Below are positions 7,038-16,571 of a stretch of DNA of 64,000 nt, piece by piece (within the stretch, counting starts at the first letter, position 1; every line of letters begins with the position of its first letter). Position numbers and translations under genes: made by a program. The notes beneath the pieces are model-generated. The model worked only from the letters and a program-made list of their open reading frames with translations, had not been told where the DNA came from and ran no database searches. The DNA comes from Mucilaginibacter sp. UR6-11 (lineage in GTDB: Bacteria; Bacteroidota; Bacteroidia; Sphingobacteriales; Sphingobacteriaceae), in the NCBI RefSeq assembly GCF_020880695.1, contig NZ_JAJIWO010000009.1, positions 62,001 to 126,000 of the forward strand, read 5' to 3'.

Positions 7038-10010
7038 ATGAAATCTATATTTATACCCTTAATTTTTATCTTCTTATTTGTCGGGCACTCTTATGCGCAA
7101 ACGGGCCGCGGTGTCCAGGGAGTGCTTATAGACTCTACAAAGCAAACCCTGCCAGGTAGTGCTGTAAAGTTAAAAACAGACCTGGGCGATAGCACACAAA
7201 TAGCTACAGACGCGGACGGAAAGTTCAGTTTTTCTAATATTAAAGGCAGTAAGATAACGCTTTATATATCCTCTTTTGGTTACCAGGCTGTTATAAAACA
7301 TTATACTTTCTCGCCAACTGACAATAATACGTTTGTGATCCCGCCGATAATTTTAAAAAGCGAAAGCAAGCAATTAAAAGAAGTTACGATTGTAGGAGTT
7401 AACCCTATAAAATTTAAAGAAGATACGATTGACTATAAAATAGCAGCCTATCCGGTACGTGAAAATGCGCCTGTTGAAGATGTGTTAAAAAAGATGCCGG
7501 GTGTTGATGTTGACGCAAATGGCAACGTTAGCGCACAGGGTAAAAGCATTACTAAAATACGGATTAATGGGAAAGATTTTATGGGCGGCGACGTGCAATC
7601 GGCCACAAAAAACATACCTGCTGATATCCTGGAAAGCGTACAGATAATTGATGATTACGGCGATCAGGCCAATTTAACCGGTGTTAAAACCGGCGAGCCT
7701 AACAAGATATTAAACTTTACCATCAGGTCTGACAAAAACTATGGCTACTCTTTACAGGCAACTGCCGGTGATGGTGAAGATGCTTTGCCAAAAGCGCCGG
7801 GCGTTGAAAATAATAACCGGTATATAGGATCTGTTAACTTTTTTAATTTTAAAGGAAACAGGCAATTAACCGTTTTGGGTAATATCAACAATACCAATAC
7901 CAATACTTTCAATTTTGGTAGTGGCGGCGGAGGTGGTAATGGCGGCAACGGTGGTGGTAATGGCGGTGGAGGTGGAGGTGGCGGCCGTGGCGGAGGCCCG
8001 CGTGGTGGTAACACCGGTTTAGCCAGCACTAAAGACGGTATTACTATTGCCCGTGCAATTGGTACCAATTATCGCGACCAGTGGGGTAAATACATCTCCG
8101 TTTATGGGAGCTACAGTTTTTCTGATAACTCAACTTTTACAACTACCAATACATTGCGTACCAACAATGGTTCGGGTACGACAAATACCAACCAGACCTC
8201 GGCTAATGATAACCCGGTTAACCACCGTTTTAATTTTAACCTGGAGTACAAGCCCGATACCGTTAACTATCTGAAAATATCGCCAACCTTTACTTATGCA
8301 GGCACCAATTCATCCTCACTTGAAGATGTAAATTACCGTAGCAATAATGTAATAAGCCAGGCATATAAAACCAATATTTTAAGCAACTCGACCGCGCCAA
8401 GCTTTGGCATTAATGCATTATATAATCACAGGTTTGAAAAACGAGGGCGTAATTTTAGTTTATACTTAAATGCAAGCACCGGTAAAACCAACTCGTACAG
8501 TAATCCGGTTCTTAACTATACTGTAGGCGCACCCAACGTGCCGCTGTACCAGGTTATTAATACCGATAATCATACCAGCACCTTTGGCGGTAACTTATCT
8601 TATTTAGAGCCTATCGGTAAAATATCTTACCTGGAGTTAAACTATACTTATAGCCATTCTTATACTTCAAATGATAAAGAAACTGATACGCTAAATACAG
8701 CCAATACACTAGATTATTATGCGAGGCTTAGCAATAACTATAATTATACCTTTGTAACCAACAGGTTGGGTTTAAACTTCAGGGTTATTGATACCAAGTA
8801 CAATTATACCTTAGGTATTGGCGTACAGCCCTCAGTATTGGATGGCCGCTCAATAACCAATAACATCAATACCCATGTCAGCCAGTTAAACTATATCCCA
8901 ACTGCCCGTTTCATTTATAATTTTTCAAGAAATGAAACTTTTAGCCTTAACTATAACGGTTCAAGCAGCCAGCCATCATTTAACCAGTTGCAACCGGTTG
9001 TTGATCTTTCAAGCGCTTCATACCCGGTACAGGGTAACCCCGACCTGAAACAACAGTTTGTTAATAATTTTTCAATCCGCTATAACTCGTTTGGTATTGC
9101 CTCAGGAAACATTTTATTTTTAAATGCGCAGTTTAACCAGATCAATGATTATGTAGCAACGCGTACCACTACTTACAGAAATTTGAGTCCGGCAGTGATC
9201 GCGGCAAATCCTGATTTGAAAAATTTCAGGAACGCAACTTTAACCCGCTATTTAAATTCAGACGGTTATTATTCGGCTTCAGCACAAGGTTTGTATTCGA
9301 AACCGTGGGACGAGCGTAAGTATACATTGATATTTAACGGAAATATTACTTATACCAAGTACCCTAACTTTGTTGACAGTGTTGATGTTAACAATGTCAC
9401 TTCGGCCACTCAAAGAAATCTGTCAAAAACATTAACCTTTACACCGGGCATGCGCTTTAGGTTAGATATTACCAATGTTATTGATGCGCAGGCCAGTGCA
9501 AATTACTCCATCAGCAAAACTGATAACTCATTAACAGGCAATAGCTCATTGTTGCAAAACACCAATGTCAGGTCGTTAAATTTAGGCCTTACCGGAAAAA
9601 ATTACTTTGGCGACTGGACGTTCAGTTATGATTATACTAAACAATTAAATTCCGGCTACACTATACCGGTAACCAATCCCAATATTTTAAGCGTGTATTT
9701 AGAGCGCAGGTTCCTGGCACAAAACAGGGCTACAATACGCTTAGCTGCCGTAGACTTGTTTAACCAAAACACCGGTTTTTCGGTAACGTCCGACGGAGCG
9801 AGCGTTACACAAACCAGCGTTAACAGGTTGGGCCGTTATTATATGATAACTTTTGCATTACGTCTTCAAAAATTTGCGGGCCGCGCCCCAACTCAGGATG
9901 GCAGAGGTGACGGGCCCGGGGGTGATCGTCCCCGTGGCGGCGGCGATCGTCAGCGCGGTGGTGGTGGCGGTTTCGGCGGGGGGAATGGCGGCGGCGGAGG
10001 TTTCAATTAA
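7038..10010 (+). CDS. TonB-dependent receptor-like outer-membrane beta-barrel protein
   Basis: A 990-residue protein. After a signal peptide (residues 1-20, ending SYAQ) there is a carboxypeptidase-regulatory-like beta-sandwich (about 24-110), then a plug-like region (about 120-230, with ENAPVEDVLKKMPGVDVDANG and ITKIRINGKDFMGGD). The rest is a long beta-rich barrel of the OMP_b-brl_3 type. There is no obvious TonB box and no SusD partner next door, so it is not a typical Sus pair. It has two glycine-rich inserts: one near residues 295-325 and a C-terminal RGG/GGG tail of about 45 residues after the last barrel strand. Transport substrate is unknown. Confidence 0.85.
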   Translation: MKSIFIPLIFIFLFVGHSYAQTGRGVQGVLIDSTKQTLPGSAVKLKTDLGDSTQIATDADGKFSFSNIKGSKITLYISSFGYQAVIKHYTFSPTDNNTFVIPPIILKSESKQLKEVTIVGVNPIKFKEDTIDYKIAAYPVRENAPVEDVLKKMPGVDVDANGNVSAQGKSITKIRINGKDFMGGDVQSATKNIPADILESVQIIDDYGDQANLTGVKTGEPNKILNFTIRSDKNYGYSLQATAGDGEDALPKAPGVENNNRYIGSVNFFNFKGNRQLTVLGNINNTNTNTFNFGSGGGGGNGGNGGGNGGGGGGGGRGGGPRGGNTGLASTKDGITIARAIGTNYRDQWGKYISVYGSYSFSDNSTFTTTNTLRTNNGSGTTNTNQTSANDNPVNHRFNFNLEYKPDTVNYLKISPTFTYAGTNSSSLEDVNYRSNNVISQAYKTNILSNSTAPSFGINALYNHRFEKRGRNFSLYLNASTGKTNSYSNPVLNYTVGAPNVPLYQVINTDNHTSTFGGNLSYLEPIGKISYLELNYTYSHSYTSNDKETDTLNTANTLDYYARLSNNYNYTFVTNRLGLNFRVIDTKYNYTLGIGVQPSVLDGRSITNNINTHVSQLNYIPTARFIYNFSRNETFSLNYNGSSSQPSFNQLQPVVDLSSASYPVQGNPDLKQQFVNNFSIRYNSFGIASGNILFLNAQFNQINDYVATRTTTYRNLSPAVIAANPDLKNFRNATLTRYLNSDGYYSASAQGLYSKPWDERKYTLIFNGNITYTKYPNFVDSVDVNNVTSATQRNLSKTLTFTPGMRFRLDITNVIDAQASANYSISKTDNSLTGNSSLLQNTNVRSLNLGLTGKNYFGDWTFSYDYTKQLNSGYTIPVTNPNILSVYLERRFLAQNRATIRLAAVDLFNQNTGFSVTSDGASVTQTSVNRLGRYYMITFALRLQKFAGRAPTQDGRGDGPGGDRPRGGGDRQRGGGGGFGGGNGGGGGFN

Positions 10011-10035
10011 CCCGGGCCTTACAAAAAAAGCGGAT

Positions 10036-10078
10036 AAAAAAGAATCCCCTCCTGTTTACCGGGAGGGGATTCTTTTTT
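10036..10078. terminator. Bidirectional Rho-independent terminator
   Basis: A 17-bp perfect stem (10036-10052 with 10062-10078) has a GC-rich core CCCCTCC/GGAGGGG flanked by A-run and T-run. It serves the barrel gene ending at 10010 and the convergent receiver gene ending at 10093. Confidence 0.9.
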
Positions 10079-10092
10079 ATAAATATATAGAT

Positions 10093-10458
10093 TTAAGCTA
10101 CCGTACTTATTACGCGTTCCAGTTCTTCAAGATCAAATGGTTTGGCAAGGTAAGTTTCGGCACCGGCATGGCTTGCCAATAACTGGATATCGCTATTTGC
10201 AGAGAAATAGATAACCGGGATATTTTTCAGGGCCTCTGTATTTTTCAGGGTTTGTGTAGCAATAATGCCTCCGGCATCCGGTATCCAGTTGTCCATCAGT
10301 ATTACATCCGGCATTATACCAGACACCCGTTCGGTTATGGCATTGCAATCTGTAAACGTATGCACTTCCCACCCTTTTTCTTCCAAAATATAATTGCAGA
10401 TCGACAGAATGTCTTCATCATCATCAAATACGATGATCTTCCGTTTGGTATTACTCAT
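10093..10458 (-). CDS. Single-domain response regulator (CheY-like)
   Basis: A 121-residue receiver domain with no output domain. The acidic cluster FDDDED is at residues 11-16, the phospho-acceptor is Asp56 in ILMDNWIPD, the conserved Ser is in IYFSAN, and the Lys is in LAKPF near the C-terminus. Such stand-alone receivers act as phosphate shuttles or bind partners. The cognate kinase is not adjacent, so it is an orphan. It is convergent with the TonB-type barrel gene and shares its terminator. Confidence 0.93.
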   Translation of the reverse strand: MSNTKRKIIVFDDDEDILSICNYILEEKGWEVHTFTDCNAITERVSGIMPDVILMDNWIPDAGGIIATQTLKNTEALKNIPVIYFSANSDIQLLASHAGAETYLAKPFDLEELERVISTVA

Positions 10459-10763
10459 TGCCTAAAACTAGTTGTGTGAACATATATAAAACTATAATGA
10501 TAAGCAAATGTTTTACTTACCACAAATTATAAAATGTCGTAAAAAGCCGGCCACGCCTGTTTAAATGATAATCAATACTTAAACGGTGTTAATCAGGCTC
10601 TTATTAAGACTCTTACGCAAATTAGGAATAATTTGTTTTGTGGCGGGTTCAGCGTTTTTTTACCAATTAATTATTCAGACAGTGCATCAGGCTTTTATAG
10701 ATAGTTATATATCAGGCTAATAAGTAAGATAAATATTGCGGGTAGCCTACCCGCAATATCGGG
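10459..10763. other. Intergenic stretch with one terminator
   Basis: This 305-bp AT-rich gap separates the receiver gene from the AhpD-like gene. No open frame with protein-like composition was found. The only clear element is the hairpin at 10733-10759. The promoter of the receiver gene should be in the left part, but no convincing -33/-7 pair was found. Confidence 0.5.
10733..10759 (-). terminator. Terminator downstream of the AhpD-like gene
   Basis: A near-perfect palindrome pairs ATATTGCGGGTAG with CTACCCGCAATAT. On the minus strand it follows the AhpD-like stop by 4 bp and leads into a T-rich stretch. Confidence 0.8.
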
Positions 10764-11219
10764 TCAGGCATTTAAGGCTTCCTTCTTTGGTTCCAGGCGG
10801 GCGCTTATGCTAATCCTGTTCCATGCGTTAATTACGGTAATAGCCATGATAACCTTAGCCAGGTAATGCCCATCAAAAAGGGCTGCAGCTTGCTGGTAAG
10901 TTTGGTCGGCTACGCCGCCCTTGCTGATAAGAGTTACTTCTTCAGTCAGAGCAAGTATGGCTTTTTCTTCTTCCGTAAAAAATGAAGTGTCGCGCCAGGC
11001 ATTTAAAACATAAATGCGTTGTTCTGTTTCACCGGCTTTACGGGCATCGCGGGTATGCATATCCAGGCAATAGGCGCAGCCATTTATTTGTGAAGCGCGA
11101 ATTTTTATTAACTCTAAATGCGTTTTGCTGATGCCGCTGTTTACAATGTAATTTTCTAAACCCATTATGGCTTTATAAGCATCGGGCTCTGATTGCAATA
11201 CGTTTATTCTGTTACTCAT
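10764..11219 (-). CDS. Carboxymuconolactone decarboxylase family protein (AhpD-like)
   Basis: A 151-residue all-alpha protein. I choose the ATG at 11219 (MSNRINVLQ); an upstream in-frame start would add 16 residues with no family similarity. The motif CAYCLDMHTRDARKAG carries the C-x2-C-x3-H redox and proton-relay site typical of AhpD-like thiol peroxidase or reductase proteins. LELIKIRASQINGC and ALTEEVTLIS are also family segments. The Crp-type regulator lies 82 bp upstream on the same strand. This pairing is common in Bacteroidota and suggests a regulator-target pair. Confidence 0.88.
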   Translation of the reverse strand: MSNRINVLQSEPDAYKAIMGLENYIVNSGISKTHLELIKIRASQINGCAYCLDMHTRDARKAGETEQRIYVLNAWRDTSFFTEEEKAILALTEEVTLISKGGVADQTYQQAAALFDGHYLAKVIMAITVINAWNRISISARLEPKKEALNA

Positions 11220-11301
11220 GATCGTATGTTTTTGTACAGGCAAAGTTGAGCATAAAAGGAATGGCAAAAGTTAATCACGATTAAGAAATCATCGCGGGTA
11301 G

Positions 11302-11871
11302 TTATTTTTTGGCTCGTATCTTACTTAAAAACTGCGGAGTAAAACCCAGGTATGAAGCAAGCATATATTGCGGCACGCGTTGTACGAAGCCGGGGAAGTT
11401 AGTGCTGAAATTTCTGTAACGTTCTTCATCACTGTAAGAATAGATGTATTCGATGCGGCGTTGCGCCGCAGCATAGGCCCGCTGTAAAATTTTTCTGAAA
11501 TAAGTTTCTAACTGTGGGAAGGATTGTGTTAATTCTTCCTGTACGGTTTTGTCCCAGGCAATAACTTCGGCATCTTCAACCGCCTGGATATAAAAACGCG
11601 ACGGCTTTTGGGTATCAAGGCTGTCATAATCGGTTATCCACCATCCCTCCAAACCAAATTGAGTAATTTGCTCCTGCTCTTTTTTATTAATAAAATACAG
11701 GCGCAGTAATCCTTTACTTACAAAATAATTGGCCCGGCACACTTTGCCGGGCTGTAGTAAAAAATCTTTTTTCTTTAAGGTTGATGCTTTAAGTTTTGTA
11801 CAAATAAGTGTGGCTTCCTCATCAGTGATGGTTACATATTTGCGCATATGGTCAAGTAGTGCAAGGTGCAT
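11302..11871 (-). CDS. Crp/Fnr-family transcriptional regulator
   Basis: A 189-residue protein with an N-terminal cyclic-nucleotide-binding-like beta roll (about residues 20-115, with LLQPGKVCRANYFVSKGLLRLYF) and a C-terminal helical region. That region contains a recognisable winged-helix core, PQYMLASYLGFTPQFLSKIRAK. This is the short Bacteroidota Crp subfamily, which usually lacks the key residues for cAMP binding. It lies directly upstream of the AhpD-like gene on the same strand and probably regulates it. The downstream end of the lipoprotein gene is 9 bp away, so all three could be one transcript. Confidence 0.9.
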   Translation of the reverse strand: MHLALLDHMRKYVTITDEEATLICTKLKASTLKKKDFLLQPGKVCRANYFVSKGLLRLYFINKKEQEQITQFGLEGWWITDYDSLDTQKPSRFYIQAVEDAEVIAWDKTVQEELTQSFPQLETYFRKILQRAYAAAQRRIEYIYSYSDEERYRNFSTNFPGFVQRVPQYMLASYLGFTPQFLSKIRAKK

Positions 11872-11880
11872 TTTGTGAGG

Positions 11881-12987
11881 CTAATTATTTTTTAACCCGA
11901 TGCGGTTATTGGTATAATCGAGCAGGTATTCATTACTCAGAAAAAAATCTATACTAAAAATAGTTCGGTTGTCTTTTGAGTATGATGGGTTTTCAACCTG
12001 GGTTAAATTAAAATTACTGGTGGTTGTATATTGATAATTAAACCCTTGCCCTGTTGTTATAGATACCGCGCTATTAACAGGCAGGGCAGCCGAATTGCTG
12101 GCAGCAGTAGCATCCTCAACAATAGTTGTGGTTGGGGTACCGGTGTCAAATAAAATTGTGCCGGGTATGGTTTTTCCGTTATAAGTTATGGATGACGAAA
12201 TGTTGGGCGAGTAGCCGCTTATTGCATTGTAAGTAAGCGGGTGCATTATAAACCCTGAAGAATTAAGTTCGGCAGGTGTTAACCCAATGTATAATAGGCC
12301 CGGCGTATACGTGGCTGTTGTCTCGAAATTTGCTGAATTTAACATTGCCAACCGGAAACCGCTTGTAACGTTATCCGCAAGTTTAAAATAGCTTAAAGGG
12401 CTGGCTATCTTTCTGCTGTTAGCCATTACGCCGGACGCTACGCCAAAAACATCGGCCGAGTGCGCGGCAAGTTGCTGTCCATTATTTAAATTAACAATTT
12501 TGTAGTATAAAAATATAGGTATACGGGGTGTTACTGTGCTGCCATTTCCGTCGCCAATGGTTACTTTGGCATAAGCCAGGTTACCATACTCCTGTATGGC
12601 GCCGTCAATCCCGCCATAAGTAATTGTTGATTGCTGCGAAGTAATGGTAATGCCGTTTACATTTACAGAGTCACCCGTAAATACAAAACCATTTGCACTG
12701 ATCATAGAGGCCGGAATGATCCCGTCGGCATCAATCGTCATTCCGGTTGATCCGGTGTCAAACACCAGGCCGTAATTTATAGTAGTCACGTCACCCAGTT
12801 TTGGAACCGCTATAAAAATGCGTCTGTTATTGCCGCTGACCTGCTCATATAACCCAAGCCTGGCATAATTAACCGGTTCGGAAACCGTGGGATTGAATTT
12901 AGGCTCTTTTTTACAGGATGTCGCAAATAGTATTAAAAATAGTGTTCCCAGCAACACCGGAAAATGATTTGGGTAGTTTTTTTTCAT
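11881..12987 (-). CDS. Lipoprotein with two pepsin-like DTG motifs
   Basis: A 368-residue predicted lipoprotein: the signal peptide ends in a lipobox-like LFATSC at about residue 25. Two copies of an aspartic-protease signature are visible. One is GLVFDTGSTGMTI near residue 78; the other is GTILFDTGTPTTTI near residue 280. Each follows hydrophobic beta strands, and the spacing of about 200 residues is like that between the two catalytic Asp lobes of bilobal pepsins. Most of the chain is Gly/Ser/Thr/Asn-rich beta structure. The closest family I can suggest is the DUF3443 or retropepsin-like/pepsin-like groups. Protease activity is not proven; the DTG motifs are seen, the function is inferred. 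Confidence 0.6.
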   Translation of the reverse strand: MKKNYPNHFPVLLGTLFLILFATSCKKEPKFNPTVSEPVNYARLGLYEQVSGNNRRIFIAVPKLGDVTTINYGLVFDTGSTGMTIDADGIIPASMISANGFVFTGDSVNVNGITITSQQSTITYGGIDGAIQEYGNLAYAKVTIGDGNGSTVTPRIPIFLYYKIVNLNNGQQLAAHSADVFGVASGVMANSRKIASPLSYFKLADNVTSGFRLAMLNSANFETTATYTPGLLYIGLTPAELNSSGFIMHPLTYNAISGYSPNISSSITYNGKTIPGTILFDTGTPTTTIVEDATAASNSAALPVNSAVSITTGQGFNYQYTTTSNFNLTQVENPSYSKDNRTIFSIDFFLSNEYLLDYTNNRIGLKNN

Positions 12988-13387
12988 CCTTATAATTTAC
13001 GGTCGCGTGCAAATTGCACAATTACAGGCAATAACGGTAATTATGTTTTAACCGTATAATAAGAAATAAAATAAATTTAATTAATTTATATAAGCTATTT
13101 ATTACCCGTATTTAATTGAAAGTTAATTTAATAACGATTAACAATATATTAAATATTTGACCTCAAATAATTGCATTTCTAGCTTAATTAAAGTTTTTTT
13201 GTGCGGGATTTTTTGCTGAAATATCACTAAATTTCGGTAATTAAACCTATAAGCAATTTGCAAAAAAAATACTCCTTTAATCCAGATTGATTTTGAAGTG
13301 TTTGTACTGTAACATAGTTGATTGCTTTGCCGTTTTAAGGCTTACCTTTTAATTGATACTATTAATGTGCTTTATTAAAAACAACAA
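12988..13387. other. AT-rich divergent intergenic region
   Basis: This 400-bp region separates the divergent lipoprotein gene and the acyltransferase operon. It is very AT-rich with many short A/T runs. A weak promoter-like pair (TTTG at 13301-13304 and TTGCTTTG at 13322-13329, 17-bp spacer) lies about 60 bp upstream of the operon. No small gene or RNA structure stood out. Confidence 0.4.
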
Positions 13388-14197
13388 ATGGGTGGTGGTA
13401 TAAGCAAAGAAAACCCCGAAGTCAGGCTTAGGGCGTTCAGAGCTATTGACGAACCGCAAACTTGCGCACTGTTTATTGAAGGTCACACCCATGTTTTAAC
13501 CAATATAGGCGTCACCAAAGTGTCCTATAGTAAAAATGAATGGGTAAATAATCCGGCTGCGTTTGTAATAGTTGTTGAATCATTAGACGGCCAGCGCATA
13601 TTTGGAGGAGCCCGTGTTCATGTATCTGGCGGTACAGAACCATTGCCTATTGAACAGGCAACATGTGCCATGGATAAAAACATATATAACCTGGTTTGGA
13701 AATACGCGCAATACGGCACCGGCGAACTTTGCGGATTGTGGAACTCAAGAGAAATTGCCGGATATGGTGTCGGTAGTATTTTTTTAATACGCGCCGCGGT
13801 GGCAATAGCTCATCAGATCGGGTTGCAGTCGCTTTTTGCGTTGTGCGCGCCTTATACCGTAAAGCCGGTTGCAGCTGTTGGAATGGAGCTCGAAGCTAGT
13901 ATTGGTAATGGTGGTACATTTTATTATCCAAAACTTGACTTAATCGCGACTACCATGTTGTTGAAAGACGTGCCTGTATTAAGCAAAGCGCAGCAGGAGG
14001 ACCGGGATGCTATTATCCGGGTACGTGAAAATTTAAATACCGTGCGCATTGAAGAATTGCGGGGTAAAAAAATAACCATACATTACCAAACCCTGATACC
14101 TAATCTTGATAAATGGGACTTGAATGAGACCATAGCCAATGCTGAAAAAAACAGACAAAAGCCTCGTGTTGAACATAAAGACTGGGATTTTATATAA
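13388..14197 (+). CDS. GNAT-fold N-acyltransferase / autoinducer-synthase-like protein
   Basis: A 269-residue soluble protein, first gene of a likely five-gene operon. The central part has the layout of a GNAT/LuxI/FeeM-type acyl transferase: a strand with an acidic residue (TGELCGLWNS near residues 117-126), then GYGVGSIFLIRAAVAIA resembling the acyl-CoA/acyl-ACP pyrophosphate loop and helix, then GLQSLFALCAPYTVKPVAAVGM like the C-terminal GNAT strand and helix. The C-terminal 60 residues are charged. It could make an N-acyl amino-acid-like product or modify a protein. The next gene encodes an adenylating enzyme fusion, so the two may act in one pathway. Family membership is inferred from pattern only. 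Confidence 0.55.
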   Translation: MGGGISKENPEVRLRAFRAIDEPQTCALFIEGHTHVLTNIGVTKVSYSKNEWVNNPAAFVIVVESLDGQRIFGGARVHVSGGTEPLPIEQATCAMDKNIYNLVWKYAQYGTGELCGLWNSREIAGYGVGSIFLIRAAVAIAHQIGLQSLFALCAPYTVKPVAAVGMELEASIGNGGTFYYPKLDLIATTMLLKDVPVLSKAQQEDRDAIIRVRENLNTVRIEELRGKKITIHYQTLIPNLDKWDLNETIANAEKNRQKPRVEHKDWDFI

Positions 14198-14248
14198 AGC
14201 ACACATACAGTAAGCCTTTACCAGAATAATGGCTGTAATAATAATATA

Positions 14249-16561
14249 ATGGAAAATTTAGCAACCTTGCTGGTTAACTCCGGCCAATTAAAGCAAATCC
14301 ACGCGCCGCAGTTAATGCGGCTTAATAATGCCGCCGACAAGCAAGTTTTTGATACCTTGCTGGCTGCAGGAAAAGTAACCTTTGTTATTGACGAAATGTT
14401 TACTCAGCTGCAGGAACTGATTAAAGGCCGAAATCCTTCGATAAAAATATCCTTAGAAGAATACCCCCAACGTATTAATGACTTTTTAAACGGAACCAAT
14501 ATTGATGAATATGGCGTATGGGCTTACTATCCGTGGAGCCAGCGACTGGTACATATTCTTGATGAAGACGAATTTGTTGAAGTACGCACCAATCGTAATC
14601 AATACAAAATTACACGTGCGGAGCGCGATATATTGGGCACCAAACGGATCGGTATTATTGGCCTGTCAGTAGGGCAATCCATAGCACTAACCCTAGCGAT
14701 GGAACGTGGTTTTGGTGAATTGCGGCTGGCTGATTTTGATGAGCTGGAACTGAGCAACCTTAATCGCATTAGGGCCGGGGTACATAGCCTGGGTCTGCCT
14801 AAAGTAGTGGTTACCGCCCGTGAGATTGCAGAGATAGACCCCTATCTTAAAATAACCTGTTTTTTTGAAGGTCTTACTGAGGAAAATATGGATGATTTCT
14901 TTTTAAAGAATGGCAAGCTAGATATTTTAGTGGATGAGTGCGACGGACTGGATATCAAAATAAATTCACGTGTAAAAGCAAGGGCGCTCATGATTCCGGT
15001 AGTAATGGATACCAGCGACCGCGGCATGCTTGACGTAGAGCGCTTTGACCTTGAGCCTGACCGCCCGATATTACACGGCGCAGTTGAAGGTGTAGACACA
15101 TCAACCATAAAAGAATTGACAAATGAAGAGAAAATACCTATCATTTTGCAAATGCTGGGTATTGAAAACGTATCATTGCGTATAAAAGCTTCAATGATTG
15201 AGGTTGAACAAACTATCAACACCTGGCCTCAATTGGCTAGTTCAGTGGTGCTGGGTGGTGCCATTGGTGCCGATGTTTGCAGGCGCATCTTATTGGATCA
15301 GTTTCATGACTCGGGCAGGTATTATATTGACCTGGATGAAATTGTTAGTGATAAAACCCCTGACGTATTTGCGAGCGAAGTGCCATCTAATCCATTCTCG
15401 CCCATGCAGCGGAACGAAATGAGCTCCCTGGCCAGGCAATACAAGCCTAATAAAGAGGCAGGTCGGCTTGTCTTAGATAACGCCACTATTACTGAGTTAG
15501 TTAATGCGGCCTGCGCGGCGCCATCAACCGGTAATGATCAACCATGGAAATGGTTATACCGTAGTGATAATGGCATACTGTTTCTTTATCATGACGAGTA
15601 TCGTTCCTTCTCATTTGGCGATTTTCAAAAAACGGCGTCATTCATTTCATTCGGCGCCGCTTTCGAAAATCTAAGCATCCATGCACTGGCAAAAGGCATG
15701 CAAACATCATACGACTTTTTGCCTGATACAAAAAATGAAAGACTGGTTGCTGCCATTTGTTTTAGTGAAGCTCAAATCCCTGACTCTAAATTGATTACCC
15801 TGGATAAAGCCATTTATAAACGCCATACTAACAGAAATCCGGCACCAAAAATGCAATTGGCAACAAACGTTTTTGAGCAGTTGGGCAGTATTGCTGAAAC
15901 TATACCCGGTGCGAAATTTCAAGTTTTTACGGATGAAGAAACATTAAAACAACTGGGTGATATTATTGGCGCATGTGATCGCACCCGGCTATTGAACCCG
16001 GCCGGGCATAATGATTTTATCAGTCGTGAAATGCGCTGGACGTCAGAAGATGCAGAACGAACACGGGATGGTATAGATACCAAAACCCTGGGGTTCACCA
16101 ACTCGCAACTTGCCGCGCTTAATATTATCCGTAACGAAAAAGTAATACGTACGATCAACAAACTGGAAGGCGGATTAGGTTTTGACGGGCTTGCGCGCCG
16201 TATTGTTAAAACCGCGTCTGCAATATGCATGATCACCCTGCCTGAATATAGCCTGGCTAATTTTTTTGAAGGAGGCCGGGCAATGGAGCGTTTCTGGTTG
16301 GAAGCCACTAACCTTAACCTGGCAGTGCATCCCGTTATATCGCCATTTTATTTGTTTTCAAGGATATTGCATGGTAATGGTGAAGGCCTTAATACCCGGG
16401 CTATTAATGAACTTACAGCTTTACGGAAACAATTTGACACGATTACCGGGCTTGGGGATAACCGTGCAGAAGTATTCCTGACAAAAATTGCTGTTGCTGC
16501 GGAGCCTGTATTAAAATCGCACCGGTTGCCATTAGACAAAGTATTGGTATTTGATAAATAA
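14249..16561 (+). CDS. ThiF/E1-like adenylyltransferase fused to nitroreductase (Rv1355c family)
   Basis: A 770-residue two-enzyme fusion. Residues about 125-370 are a ThiF/MoeB/E1-like domain with RIGIIGLSVGQSIALTLA (nucleotide loop) and LADFDELELSNLNRI (metal and Arg motif). Residues about 405-750 are a nitroreductase-type FMN domain with NAACAAPSTGNDQPWKW near the start. This architecture matches the mycobacterial Rv1355c family (annotated moeY there), whose role is not established. The E1 half would adenylate a carboxylate, and the flavin half would oxidise or reduce the product. It starts 51 bp after the GNAT-like gene and ends 10 bp before the kinase start, which supports one transcript. 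Confidence 0.85.
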   Translation: MENLATLLVNSGQLKQIHAPQLMRLNNAADKQVFDTLLAAGKVTFVIDEMFTQLQELIKGRNPSIKISLEEYPQRINDFLNGTNIDEYGVWAYYPWSQRLVHILDEDEFVEVRTNRNQYKITRAERDILGTKRIGIIGLSVGQSIALTLAMERGFGELRLADFDELELSNLNRIRAGVHSLGLPKVVVTAREIAEIDPYLKITCFFEGLTEENMDDFFLKNGKLDILVDECDGLDIKINSRVKARALMIPVVMDTSDRGMLDVERFDLEPDRPILHGAVEGVDTSTIKELTNEEKIPIILQMLGIENVSLRIKASMIEVEQTINTWPQLASSVVLGGAIGADVCRRILLDQFHDSGRYYIDLDEIVSDKTPDVFASEVPSNPFSPMQRNEMSSLARQYKPNKEAGRLVLDNATITELVNAACAAPSTGNDQPWKWLYRSDNGILFLYHDEYRSFSFGDFQKTASFISFGAAFENLSIHALAKGMQTSYDFLPDTKNERLVAAICFSEAQIPDSKLITLDKAIYKRHTNRNPAPKMQLATNVFEQLGSIAETIPGAKFQVFTDEETLKQLGDIIGACDRTRLLNPAGHNDFISREMRWTSEDAERTRDGIDTKTLGFTNSQLAALNIIRNEKVIRTINKLEGGLGFDGLARRIVKTASAICMITLPEYSLANFFEGGRAMERFWLEATNLNLAVHPVISPFYLFSRILHGNGEGLNTRAINELTALRKQFDTITGLGDNRAEVFLTKIAVAAEPVLKSHRLPLDKVLVFDK

Positions 16562-16571
16562 CAAATCTGAA

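Noticed and set aside
7745..8068. Minus-strand 107-residue proline-rich frame
   Set aside because: It is antisense to the glycine-rich part of the barrel gene; GGN codons read backwards give prolines.
11220..11267. Upstream start of the first AhpD-like gene
   Set aside because: The extra 16 residues have no family similarity; the ATG at 11219 fits.
16551..16571. TTG start giving a longer 7TM kinase
   Set aside because: It overlaps the previous gene and would put polar residues before a clean signal peptide that begins at the ATG at 16572.
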